From the NCBI RefSeq assembly GCF_030733265.1, contig NZ_JASHJI010000007.1:220506-284505 (forward strand): a stretch of DNA of 64,000 nucleotides, written 5' to 3'. This document shows, one piece after another, positions 26,584 through 35,096 of the stretch. Numbering within the stretch: position 1 is the first letter of the stretch; each line of letters begins with the position of its first letter. Source of the stretch: Roseibium sp. MMSF_3412. GTDB lineage: Bacteria; Pseudomonadota; Alphaproteobacteria; Rhizobiales; Stappiaceae. The notes beneath the pieces are model-generated. The model saw nothing but the letters and a program-made list of their open reading frames with translations, was not told the DNA's origin and searched no databases. The position numbers were made by a program, and so were the translations under genes.

Positions 26584-27774
26584 TCAGCCGCCGCGCGCAA
26601 ATCTCTCCAGTTCCGATATCGCACAGACGATATGGTAAAGCGAACTGGCAGGGGCCGGCTCGTCGGCAAAACTGCCGTCAGGCGCCAGTTTGTCGAGGTA
26701 AAGTCCTGCCGGTGCGTTCTTGAAATAGACGCGCAAGGCTGCGACCGATGCCGGAATATCGGCGAGATAGGCTTCTTTCTCCGGACCGGATGAAATTTCG
26801 GCCAGTGCGACCGCCGCCTTGATCCATTCGGTCTGCCCCCAAAGGCGGGCAACCGGGTTCTCAACGGTGAAATCGTCGTTGAGCGCCATGAAGGTGACGC
26901 TCCGGTTTTCATCGATGCCATACGTCCAGGCAATGTCGTAGAGGCGCCTTGCGGCAACCAATGCACCGGCGTCGTCCCGGGACCGGCCCCATCTGCACAA
27001 AAGCCAGGCCCATTCGAACTGGTGGCCGGGTTCCATGATCCGGCCCTTGTCGCCGGGCATCGGTGTCCAGTCCAGATCGAAGAATTCCCTCAGGCCGCCG
27101 CTGACCGGATCTATGAAGCTGTTCATCGCAAGCTCGGCAATCTCGTCCGCAAGCTCGGCCCAGACCGGATCATCGGAAACCGCTTCCCAGGCGAGACACG
27201 CTTCGAACAGGTGCATGTGCGGATTGGAGCAAAGGGGCGGCTTGTCCGGATTTGCTTCCCTGAAACCCGCCTCGCTGTGCCGGTAGTTCTCCAGAAGGTA
27301 ATTCAGCAGATTGGCGGCGTGTTCTTCCGCAAGCGCTTTCCGGCTTTCAACGGACGCAGCGATATTCGCGAAACCGAACAGCGCAAAGGCCTGATTATAG
27401 AGATCGAATGTGTCGTTCGTGATCTCGTTTTTCAAGTTTGCCGCGGCGGCAATGTAGCCGGCCTTCGTCAGATAGGTGTTTGTAAACCAGTCGAACAGGC
27501 CCGTTGCGATCTCTTCAGCCGGGCCGTTCCATCCCAGCCGAGCGCCTTCCAGAAACGAATAGATCTGCCGGGGCACGATACGTGCCCGGCGTGGCACATC
27601 GATGGCTTTTCGGTCAACGAGGTCGATGGCTTCGAAACATTCGCCCCGGGAAAGATCGACACCCTCGGCAAGCCAGATTGGCAGGGCCTCGTCATTCTGC
27701 CACTTGATGAGATCGGCGGACAGCTGCCTGATCGGCCCGGGGCCTGCGTTCTGGGATGCCATTTGTGTCCTCAT
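26584..27774 (-). CDS. AGE-family sugar epimerase/isomerase
   Basis: A 396-residue protein of the N-acylglucosamine 2-epimerase superfamily, an alpha/alpha six-barrel. Family features include PRRARIVPRQIYSF, CSNPHMHLFEACLAWEAVSDDPVWAELADE, EPGHQFEWAWLLCRW and RLWGQTEWIKAAVAL. His and Glu residues in these segments match the active-site pattern of the group, which includes YihS-type aldose-ketose isomerases, mannose isomerases and epimerases. The exact substrate is not deducible; mannose/fructose interconversion is one possibility. A second ATG at 27762 with AGGA upstream is an alternative start. It lies between folD and the mttB homologue on the same strand. Confidence 0.88.
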   Translation of the reverse strand: MRTQMASQNAGPGPIRQLSADLIKWQNDEALPIWLAEGVDLSRGECFEAIDLVDRKAIDVPRRARIVPRQIYSFLEGARLGWNGPAEEIATGLFDWFTNTYLTKAGYIAAAANLKNEITNDTFDLYNQAFALFGFANIAASVESRKALAEEHAANLLNYLLENYRHSEAGFREANPDKPPLCSNPHMHLFEACLAWEAVSDDPVWAELADEIAELAMNSFIDPVSGGLREFFDLDWTPMPGDKGRIMEPGHQFEWAWLLCRWGRSRDDAGALVAARRLYDIAWTYGIDENRSVTFMALNDDFTVENPVARLWGQTEWIKAAVALAEISSGPEKEAYLADIPASVAALRVYFKNAPAGLYLDKLAPDGSFADEPAPASSLYHIVCAISELERFARGG

Positions 27775-27901
27775 GCCTGGGTAAGACGGATGCTCGAAGA
27801 GAATCGGATTGAAACCGGTCAGGACGTTTTAGCGAAAAAGTTCAAAGAAAGAAAAACACCGGACTTCGCGCGCGCATCTGCTTGTACCGGTGACATGAGG
27901 A

Positions 27902-27925
27902 GTGTCCCGGCGCGGGCCGGGACAC
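27902..27925 (-). terminator. GC-rich hairpin after the mttB homologue
   Basis: A 9-bp perfect stem GTGTCCCGG (27902-27910) / CCGGGACAC (27917-27925) lies 12 bases past the stop codon. No T-run follows on the minus strand, so it may stabilise the mRNA end or assist termination rather than be a classical terminator. Confidence 0.5.
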
Positions 27926-27936
27926 CGTGTGCCGGT

Positions 27937-29478
27937 TCAGACATTGCTGTCCGGGAAAGACGCCTTGCGCTCGGCCATGAAGCTGACAAGAGCGTCGTCG
28001 ATGGCCGGGTCCAGCTCAGGGCCGGTATAGGACCTGAGCATTTCCTTCCATTTGCCATTGGCCCTCTTGGCAGCATCGAGTTCGCCGTCCGCGAGCCACT
28101 GTTCGTAGGAATTGTTGTCGGCGATTGAAGACCGGTAGAAGGCGCTCTCGAAGTTCCGCTGGGTATGGGCTGCGCCCAGGAAGTGCCCGCCCGGGCCGAC
28201 TTCCTGCAGGGCATCCATTGCCAGGGTTTCGTCATCGACCTCGATCCCTTTCGCCAGCACGTGCATCATGCCGAGCTGGTCGGCATCCATGACGAACTTT
28301 TCGTAGGACGAACACAGCCCGCCCTCCAGCCAACCTGCGGAGTGGAGAGCGAAGTTCACACCCGACTGCAGCGTCGCCAGGATCGTCTGCGCCGATTCCT
28401 GCGCAGACTGGGCATCCGGCAGCTTGGACGCGGTGAAGGAACCGCCCGAGCGGAAGGGCAGGTTGAGCCGGCGTGCCAGCTTGGCGGCCCCGTTCAGAAG
28501 GAGCGAGCCTTCCGGGCTGCCGAAGGTCGGTGCGCCGGACTGCATGGAGATGGAGCTGACAAAAGCGCCGAACACGACAGGTGCACCGGGGCGGATGAGC
28601 TGTGTCAGTGCGCATCCCGCCATCGCCTCGGCCAGGACCTGGGACAGCGTTCCGGCAACGGTGACCGGGCTCATGGCGCCGGCCAGGATGAACGGTGACA
28701 CGATGCAGGCCTGGTTGTTCTTCGCATAGACCTTCAGCGCGCCCAGCATGGTGGCATCGAAGACAAGCGGCGAGTTCGCGTTGATCAGCTGGATCATGAC
28801 GCAGTTCTGGTCGACGAACTCCTCGCCGAAGGTGATCTGCGCCATCTTGACGGAGTCTTCCGCGCGCTCAGGGGCGGTCACCGAGCCCATGAACGGCTTG
28901 TCGGAATACTTGATGTGCGAATAGACCATGTCGAAATGGCGCTTGTTCACCGGAAGGTCCACCGGTTCGCAGACCGTCCCGCCCGAATGGTGCATCCAGG
29001 GAGACATGTAGGCCAGTTTCACGAAATTGCGGAAATCCTCGATCGTGCCGTAGCGGCGGCCCTGATCCAGATCGGTCACGAAAGGAGGCCCGTAGACCGG
29101 CGCAAACACGAGGTTGTTTCCGCCGATCTCGACGTTGCGGGCCGGGTTGCGGGCGTGCTGGGTGAACTGGCTTGGCGCGGTCTTCAGGATCTCGCGCAGC
29201 ATGTCTTTCGGAAACCGGACACGCTCGCCGTCGACATCCGCGCCGGCGTCCTTCCAGATCTGAAGCACTTCCGGGTCTTCGCGGAATTCCAGTCCGATTT
29301 CCGCAAGAATGCGATCCGCATTCGCCTCGACCTTCAAAACGCCCTCTTCGCTGAGGACGTCGTAAATCGGCAGTTTGCGGGAAATATAGGGGACAGCCTG
29401 GCCGGCCGGACCCGCTTGCCTGCGCTCGCGGCGGGCGGATCGGCCTCTGCGGCCCGACGGGGCGGCGTCTGACATCAT
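27937..29478 (-). CDS. Trimethylamine methyltransferase (MttB) superfamily protein, non-pyrrolysine type
   Basis: A 513-residue TIM-barrel methyltransferase of the MttB superfamily. It has no internal amber codon, so it belongs to the non-pyrrolysine branch, whose studied members (MtgB, MtpB and relatives) demethylate quaternary amines such as glycine betaine onto a corrinoid protein. The N-terminus is Arg-rich (GRRGRSARRERRQAG), as in proteobacterial members. Core segments include GGNNLVFAPVYGPPFVTDLDQGRR, HHSGGTVCEP, GSVTAPERAEDSVKMAQ and PGGHFLGAAHTQRNFE. No corrinoid protein or reactivator gene lies within the window. It points away from the demethylase/methyltransferase pair 1.8 kb to the right. 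Substrate is inferred only. Confidence 0.88.
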   Translation of the reverse strand: MMSDAAPSGRRGRSARRERRQAGPAGQAVPYISRKLPIYDVLSEEGVLKVEANADRILAEIGLEFREDPEVLQIWKDAGADVDGERVRFPKDMLREILKTAPSQFTQHARNPARNVEIGGNNLVFAPVYGPPFVTDLDQGRRYGTIEDFRNFVKLAYMSPWMHHSGGTVCEPVDLPVNKRHFDMVYSHIKYSDKPFMGSVTAPERAEDSVKMAQITFGEEFVDQNCVMIQLINANSPLVFDATMLGALKVYAKNNQACIVSPFILAGAMSPVTVAGTLSQVLAEAMAGCALTQLIRPGAPVVFGAFVSSISMQSGAPTFGSPEGSLLLNGAAKLARRLNLPFRSGGSFTASKLPDAQSAQESAQTILATLQSGVNFALHSAGWLEGGLCSSYEKFVMDADQLGMMHVLAKGIEVDDETLAMDALQEVGPGGHFLGAAHTQRNFESAFYRSSIADNNSYEQWLADGELDAAKRANGKWKEMLRSYTGPELDPAIDDALVSFMAERKASFPDSNV

Positions 29479-30244
29479 TCAGCTCCAAGGGTGGTGTTTT
29501 GAGTTGTGCGTAGTCTTTCTCAGGCGCAAGTGCAACCCGGCTCCAGATGCGTCGCACTTTGCCATAAATGCGTCATGTCCCTGTCTTGATCGAACTTAAG
29601 CTGCCGGTGCCGGGAAGCGCGCAGTTTAGCACTCTTGAAGGAAAGCCGTTTGAAATTCGGCTCTATGGCTACCTTCGGTTCGTTCCAGCCTCGATTGCCG
29701 CGTCGCCGATGATTATCGCATCCGCCCGATCCGGTATCTTTTTCGCGCTTCCGTTTTCGCGCAAATGGAGCCGGATCACCTCTGGCAATTGCGCCAAAAC
29801 TTAAGGTGTCCAGAGGTGGCGATCTGGACACAGGCCAGCCTCCAACCGGCGTCATGCCATGGCTCGACCCACCGCTGTCCGCTTTAACCCGGCAATGATC
29901 TATTGCGGCGATCCCTGGTCGATGAACTTGTCATCCCTGCTGAAGCGGAGCGGAAGGAAGGGAACCAGTACCCTCTTGTTTCTCCATCTTCCTCTAACCT
30001 CCGGCGACACGGCGTACTGGGTCCCGGTCTTGCCGCATATGCGTCAAACCGGGACGACAAATCCGGGGAGCAAGTCTGTATCCCGACTTTGTGTCGATCG
30101 GAATTATGAAGCTTTCTCAACGGCATAAGTTCGATTGCAACTTCTAAACTGGACAGCAGTGGGCTCGACCAAGGCATCCAGGCCGTTTCGCCACCGTTTC
30201 ACGGTGTTCGTGTCTGTTGAAGCGTCAGGGCATGGATCGCCGGA
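29479..30244. other. Gene-poor region with a palindromic repeat element
   Basis: 766 bp without a supported gene. It contains the upstream region of the mttB homologue, a REP-like inverted-repeat element (29928-30060) and, to its right, a sequence that does not continue the truncated adhesin-type frame ending at 30245. Open frames here lack ribosome-binding sites and domains. Confidence 0.6.
29928..30060. repeat. REP-like palindromic intergenic element (about 133 bp)
   Basis: The outer ends are TTGTCATCCC (29928-29937) and GGGACGACAA (30051-30060). The inner ends are GGGAACCAGTA (29960-29970) and TACTGGGTCCC (30015-30025). The two arms are imperfect reverse complements, so the whole can fold into a long hairpin. 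Intergenic palindromes with these 'GTCATCCC ... GGGACCCAGTA' ends are common in alphaproteobacterial genomes. I saw only one copy in this window. Confidence 0.7.
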
Positions 30245-30559
30245 TCAGGTACCTGTCACCGCATTGAAACTCAGCCAGGACGGCACGGCCGACCCGTCTG
30301 CCAGGGTGGCCGACAGGGTGAGCAGGTCGCCGTCGGCATCGGTAAAGGCATCTGTGGGGATGGTAAAGCTGACGGAGGTGTCCTCGTCGAAGGACTGATC
30401 AACAAGAGGGGCGCCTATCTCTGGACCGAAGTTGAAGCTAGAGACACCGACAGCGTCGGTCTCAGACGCGGGATCAGCGTTGCCGTTGCTTTTGCCTATG
30501 TTATTGATTTCCATGTCTCCCGCGGCATTTGCGAAACCAAAGACGGGTATGGTGCTCAT
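30245..30559 (-). pseudogene. Truncated gene: N-terminal part of a large cadherin-like/Ig-domain surface protein
   Basis: An open frame of 104 codons beginning MSTIPVFGFANAAGDMEINN. It runs into the first part of a dystroglycan-type cadherin-like or putative Ig repeat: DEDTSVSFTIPTDAFTDADGDLLTLSATLADGS and WLSFNAVTGT. In complete proteins this motif is followed by more of the same repeat (FSGTP...), often many copies in type I-secreted adhesins. Here a stop comes right after AVTGT, and no continuation is seen in any frame on the minus strand. I read it as a remnant of a large deleted gene. It has no signal peptide and only a weak AGG before the ATG. A short functional protein is possible but less likely. 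Confidence 0.6.
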
Positions 30560-31315
30560 TGTCCTGTCACTTTCTGTTTTTGCTTGTTGGATGGCGCGAG
30601 GGGCCAGGTGCTGCAAGAGCGGCCGTCAGGGGGGGCGGGGCTGTCAGAACGGAGGTATTCCCCGCCGCGCTGAAAGCTTTGCCGACCCCTTCCGGCAGGC
30701 AAATCGCACCGGAAACGGCGTCGGGACCGGATAGGCTCGTCTTTCTGGAAATGGCCTGATGGCGTGGCACTTGGGACCGGCCTTCTTGTTGAATTCATCC
30801 CCGGCAACCGGTCCCCACTGCTGCCGTGCCCCAATTCTTGATTGTCAGATTTTAGTGCGCAACCAACCGGAGATCCCGTATAAAGTGTATTCAGGTTGCG
30901 GCTTCTTAAAAGATGCGCTTGGGGAAGGTGTAATTTTTGCGTGTATTTCCGCTGCTTGGAAAACCTTCACGCCCGCAACCTGAAATCCGCGGTTATCGGA
31001 AATTTAGGAAAGCGTTAATCTTTTCGGGCGGAGCGCTCGCCGGGTCTCTTTTTGGGCTGCAGGGCATGCGAAGGTATTTGTCCGCCAATAGTGTCCGAAA
31101 GTGAACACCATGGCGGTCTTCCTTCTGACCGCTCCACTCCGGATTTGGCACCAAGGTGTCGTGGTCATAATGTCGCCGTGACGCATTCACGCTATTCGTG
31201 TTCCGGTTCTGTCGCGATACTGCGCTCCAAGGATCGATGCGTCGGTCGTGCACACCACAGGCGAACGAGGCGGCGAAGTCGCAGGCCGCTTCCGCGTATT
31301 GAAGAGGAATGAAAC
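30560..31315. other. Gene-poor region upstream of the DAO-GcvT gene
   Basis: 756 bp with no supported gene. AT-richer sequence at 30840-31020 contains a 12-bp inverted repeat (TTCAGGTTGCGG at 30890-30901 and its exact complement at 30973-30984). The last 20 bases carry the ribosome-binding site (AGAGGAA) for the gene at 31316. The promoter of that gene must lie here, but I could not assign its boxes. Confidence 0.5.
30890..30984. repeat. Spaced 12-bp perfect inverted repeat
   Basis: TTCAGGTTGCGG (30890-30901) and CCGCAACCTGAA (30973-30984) enclose 71 bp of AT-rich sequence that can form a smaller internal hairpin (GAAGGT / ACCTTC). It may be a regulatory structure or the footprint of a small element. 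Confidence 0.4.
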
Positions 31316-33877
31316 ATGTCAGCATTTCCTGACAGGGCACAGGTAGTGATCGTCGGGTTGGGAGGCATCGTCGGTGCCTCGGTGGCACACCACCTTCTCG
31401 AGCGCGGCTGGACAGATGTCGTCGGCATCGACAAGTCCGGTATTCCGACCGACATCGGATCGACGGCGCATGCCTCCGACTTCTGCTATACGACCAGCCA
31501 CGACTATCTGAGCGTCTGGACGACGCAGTATTCCATCGAGTTTTTCGACAGGATGGGCCACTACGCAAGGGTTGGCGGGCTCGAGGTCGCGCGCACCGGC
31601 GACGACACCTGGATGGAAGAGATCAAGCGCAAGGTCACGTCGGGCAAGGCCTTCGGCACCAATGTCCGCCTCGTCGATCCTGCCGAGATCAAGGAGCTGT
31701 TTCCGCTGATCGAGGAAGACCAGGTCCAGGGCGGCATGTTCGACCCCGACGCCGGGCTCGTGGTGCCGCGATCCCAGACCGTGGCCGGACGGCTCGTCGA
31801 TCTTGGCGAGAAGACCGGCAAGCTCAAGGCGTTTGCGAACACGCCCGCGCAGTCGCTGATTGTCGAGGACGGACGCATCAAGGGGGTCGTGACCCATCGC
31901 GGCACGATCATGGCGGATCATGTCATCGTCTGTGCCGGGCTCTGGGGCCGCCAGATCGCGGCAATGGTGGGTGAGGATCTCCCGGTCATGCCCGTCGACC
32001 ACCCGCTGACATTTTTCGGTCCCTATAACGAGTTCGAGGGCACGGGAAAGGACATCGGCTACCCGTTGCTGCGCGACCAGGGCAATTCCGCCTACATGCG
32101 CGACACCGGCGATCCGAAGACCGCCGAAGGCGGCCAGATCGAATGGGGCTATTACGAAACCGAGCATCCGCGCATGTGCCATCCGCGCGACCTGCTTGAA
32201 AAGGACCAGGCCCGCCTGTCGCCATCTCAGCGCGATCTTGAAATGGAACAGGTCATCGAGCCGCTCGAACGCGCCATGGAGCTGACACCGATCCTCGGTG
32301 AACTCGGCTACAATGAGGGCCATTCCTATAACGGCCTGCTGCAGGTTTCAGCTGCCGGCGGTCCGTCCTGCGGCGAGAGCCAGAAAGTGCGCGGCCTGTG
32401 GTACTGCGTCGCGATCTGGGTCAAGGACGGTCCGGGCTACGGCAAGCTGATCGCCGACTGGATCACTGATGGCCGCACGGAGATCGACCATGCGCCGATC
32501 GACTATTCCCGTTTCTACGCCCACCAGATGACCGAGGATTTCATTGCCGGGCGCTGCTACGAGGCCGCGCAGAAGATCTATTTCCCGGCGATCCACCCGC
32601 GCGAGCCCTACGCGACAGGGCGCGGTGTCAAGCGATCCCCCTTCTACGACCGCGAGGTCGAGCTGGGCGGCCATTTCATGGAACTCGGCGGATGGGAGCG
32701 TTCGCATGGCTACGCTGCCAACGAGCATCTGCTGGAAAAATACGGCAACCGTGTCCCGGTGCGCGAGGCGGAGTGGGACAACCGGCACTTCTGGCGGGTC
32801 TCCAATGCCGAGCAACTGGCCATGAGTGACGATTGCGGCATCATCAACCTGTCGCATTTTTACATGTTCGATGTTTCCGGGCCGGATCACGTCGCGTTGC
32901 TGGAGTGGCTGTGTGCGGCCAGGATCGGCGGTGACAACAACATCGGCAAGGGGATCTACACCCATTTCCTAGACGATGAGGGCAATGTGCGCGCCGACCT
33001 GACCGTCTTCCGCATGGAAGACCGGTGCCGCATCGTTGATGGAGCCGACGCCGGCCCGCGCGACTATCACTACGTCAAGCGCATCGCCGCCGACAAAGGC
33101 TTTGACGTTACGGTGACGGATGTCAGCGAGCAGTTCACGACAATCGGCATCTGGGGTCCGAATGCACGCGAGAACCTGAAGAAAGTCGTGTCGGATCCGG
33201 CTGCGCTGGACCCGGAGAACTTTCCCTTCGCCGCGATCCGCCAGATCGAGATCGCCGGCAAGCCTGTCTCCGCCCTGCGGCTGTCTTATGTCGGCGAACA
33301 GGGCTGGGAGCTGCACATGAAATACGAGGACGGACTTGCCGTTTGGGATGCGCTTCGGGATATCGGCGTCATGGCGGTCGGCGTGGAGACTTATGCCAAC
33401 TCGCGGCGCATGGAAAAGAGCCTCCGTCTGCAGAATGCCGATCTGCTGACGCAGTACAATCTCTACGAGGCCGATCTTGCGCGCCCTAAAGTCAAGGAAG
33501 CCGATTTCCGTGGCAAGGCGAAGCATCTGGAATACCGGGCCCGCGACAAGCAGCCGGCCATGCTCTGCACTCTGGTGATGACGGAGAACACTGACAGCAA
33601 CGGCGTCAAGCGCTACCCCGTCGGTGCCATGCCGGTCATGGATCCGGAAACGGGCGAGACGCTGGTCGACAGCCTGGGCCGGATTTCCTACACGACATCG
33701 GTTGCTTTTGGTCCGACGATTGGAAGGAACATCGCACTGGCATACCTTCCGCAGGACTATTGCGAGGTAGGGCGTAAGCTCAATGTGGAATACATGTCGG
33801 AAACCTACCCGGTCGAAGTGGCGGGTGTCGGTTATGCGCCGCTCTACGATCCGGAGAATGCCAAACCGAGAAGTTAG
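31316..33877 (+). CDS. FAD-dependent demethylating dehydrogenase (DAO + GcvT; dimethylglycine/sarcosine dehydrogenase-like)
   Basis: An 853-residue two-part enzyme. The N-terminal FAD-binding oxidoreductase domain (about 1-400) starts with QVVIVGLGGIVGASVAHHLLERG and has GSTAHASDF, where His matches the residue that binds FAD covalently in dimethylglycine dehydrogenase. A middle FAO-type region follows. The C-terminal aminomethyltransferase (GcvT) domain (about 460-850) carries FDVSGPDH, LSYVGEQGWELHMKYED, EADFRGK and TIGRNIALAYLP. Such enzymes oxidise an N-methyl group and transfer the carbon to tetrahydrofolate. The exact substrate (dimethylglycine, sarcosine or another methylated amine) is not fixed by sequence. 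AGAGGAA precedes the ATG. The methyltransferase gene downstream suggests glycine-betaine breakdown. Confidence 0.88.
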   Translation: MSAFPDRAQVVIVGLGGIVGASVAHHLLERGWTDVVGIDKSGIPTDIGSTAHASDFCYTTSHDYLSVWTTQYSIEFFDRMGHYARVGGLEVARTGDDTWMEEIKRKVTSGKAFGTNVRLVDPAEIKELFPLIEEDQVQGGMFDPDAGLVVPRSQTVAGRLVDLGEKTGKLKAFANTPAQSLIVEDGRIKGVVTHRGTIMADHVIVCAGLWGRQIAAMVGEDLPVMPVDHPLTFFGPYNEFEGTGKDIGYPLLRDQGNSAYMRDTGDPKTAEGGQIEWGYYETEHPRMCHPRDLLEKDQARLSPSQRDLEMEQVIEPLERAMELTPILGELGYNEGHSYNGLLQVSAAGGPSCGESQKVRGLWYCVAIWVKDGPGYGKLIADWITDGRTEIDHAPIDYSRFYAHQMTEDFIAGRCYEAAQKIYFPAIHPREPYATGRGVKRSPFYDREVELGGHFMELGGWERSHGYAANEHLLEKYGNRVPVREAEWDNRHFWRVSNAEQLAMSDDCGIINLSHFYMFDVSGPDHVALLEWLCAARIGGDNNIGKGIYTHFLDDEGNVRADLTVFRMEDRCRIVDGADAGPRDYHYVKRIAADKGFDVTVTDVSEQFTTIGIWGPNARENLKKVVSDPAALDPENFPFAAIRQIEIAGKPVSALRLSYVGEQGWELHMKYEDGLAVWDALRDIGVMAVGVETYANSRRMEKSLRLQNADLLTQYNLYEADLARPKVKEADFRGKAKHLEYRARDKQPAMLCTLVMTENTDSNGVKRYPVGAMPVMDPETGETLVDSLGRISYTTSVAFGPTIGRNIALAYLPQDYCEVGRKLNVEYMSETYPVEVAGVGYAPLYDPENAKPRS

Positions 33878-33946
33878 GAAAAGGCATTGAGCCTGCGGCG
33901 CTGGGCCATGAGAAAGGTCTCAGCCCCGTCTTGAGGAAACACTCAA

Positions 33947-33972
33947 AACCCGCGTGGACTTCTGCGCGGGTT
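33947..33972 (+). terminator. Hairpin between the DAO-GcvT gene and the methyltransferase gene
   Basis: AACCCGCG (33947-33954) pairs with CGCGGGTT (33965-33972), loop 10 bases. The following T-tract is weak (CTGCTATT), so termination may be partial. Its position argues against a methyltransferase start at 33931. Confidence 0.6.
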
Positions 33973-34041
33973 CTGCTATTGCAGACACGGAATTCTATTG
34001 GGGCGGTCACACCGCTCAGATTTGACCTGAAAGACCTCCGC

Positions 34042-35073
34042 ATGTCGAAACTTGAAGACCTGCTTTCGCGCAAGGGTGCACTCCTTGCCGATGGCGCAAC
34101 GGGAACCAATCTTTTTGAAATGGGCCTGGTGTCCGGCGATGCACCGGAATTGTGGAACACGGACGAACCCGACAAGATCCGGGCCCTGCACCGGTCTTTC
34201 GTGGAGGCTGGTGCCGACATCATCCTGACCAACACGTTCGGCTGCAACCGTCACAGGCTGAAACTCCACCAGGCCGAGGGAAGGGTGAAGGAACTCAACA
34301 TTGCCGGCGTTGAACTGGCGCGCGAGATTGCGGCGACTGTTGACCGCGAGGTGCTCATTGCCGGTTCCATAGGACCGACCGGAGAGCTGTTCCAGCCGCT
34401 TGGAGCGTTGAGTTACGAAGAGGGTGTGGAAGCGTTTCGCGAACAGATGGAAGGGCTTGTTGAAGGCGGCGCCGACGTGCTCTGGGCCGAGACCATGTCT
34501 GCGGTCGAGGAGATGAAAGCCGTCGCCGAGGCAGCTCAAGGCTTCGATCTGCCGCTGGTCATCACGGCGAGTTTCGACACGGCGGGAAAAACCATGATGG
34601 GACTGCCGCCCAAGGGGCTGGGTGACCTGCAGGCCGAATTCGCGTGTACGCCGGTTGCCATCGGCTCCAACTGCGGTGTCGGGGCGTCCGACCTTCTGGC
34701 GGCCATCATGGAAATCACGGAAGCCTATCCGGACGCGATTGTCGTTGCCAAGGCGAACTGCGGTATTCCGCAGATTCAGGGCGATGAGGTCGTCTATACC
34801 GGAACGCCGGAACTGATGGCCCGCTACACCCACAAGGCGCTCGATGCCGGTGCCCGCATAATTGGCGGCTGTTGTGGAACTTCAGCCCAGCATCTGGCGG
34901 AAATGCGCAAGGCAATCGACAACCATGAAATAGGTGACCGCCCGACGCTGGATGAAGTCCTGAGCGATATCGGCCCGCTTGTTTCGCCGCCGAACAAGGC
35001 CGCGGACGCTGCAAGGGCTGAGAGCGAAGAATCGGCTTCAGGCGGCCGCCGGCGTGGCCGGCGCAGGGCTTAA
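34042..35073 (+). CDS. bmt: Betaine/homocysteine S-methyltransferase
   Basis: A zinc-dependent methyltransferase of the homocysteine S-methyltransferase (pfam HcyT) family, 343 residues. It likely moves a methyl from glycine betaine to homocysteine, giving dimethylglycine and methionine. Motifs are LLADGATGTNLFEMGL near the start, ADIILTNTFGCNRHRL, AIGSNCGVGASDL (first zinc Cys) and the late pair GARIIGGCCGTSAQHL (other zinc Cys). The C-terminus is Arg/Gly-rich (GGRRRGRRRA), which is unusual. The open frame extends to 33931, but the upstream part overlaps a hairpin, so the ATG at 34042 is chosen. Another methyl donor such as S-methylmethionine cannot be excluded. The neighbouring dehydrogenase favours betaine. 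Confidence 0.87.
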   Translation: MSKLEDLLSRKGALLADGATGTNLFEMGLVSGDAPELWNTDEPDKIRALHRSFVEAGADIILTNTFGCNRHRLKLHQAEGRVKELNIAGVELAREIAATVDREVLIAGSIGPTGELFQPLGALSYEEGVEAFREQMEGLVEGGADVLWAETMSAVEEMKAVAEAAQGFDLPLVITASFDTAGKTMMGLPPKGLGDLQAEFACTPVAIGSNCGVGASDLLAAIMEITEAYPDAIVVAKANCGIPQIQGDEVVYTGTPELMARYTHKALDAGARIIGGCCGTSAQHLAEMRKAIDNHEIGDRPTLDEVLSDIGPLVSPPNKAADAARAESEESASGGRRRGRRRA

Positions 35074-35096
35074 GCAGAGATACGCGGCGCTCGGCA

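Noticed and set aside
27022..28128. 368-codon plus-strand open frame over AGE epimerase and mttB
   Set aside because: Antisense to two conserved genes, with no recognisable domain.
27937..29478. Pyrrolysine-containing trimethylamine methyltransferase
   Set aside because: The frame is continuous, with no internal TAG codon, so it is the non-pyrrolysine type.
30890..31315. Possible glycine or SAM riboswitch upstream of the demethylase gene
   Set aside because: The inverted repeat does not match the conserved core motifs that I know for these riboswitches. A covariance-model search would settle it.
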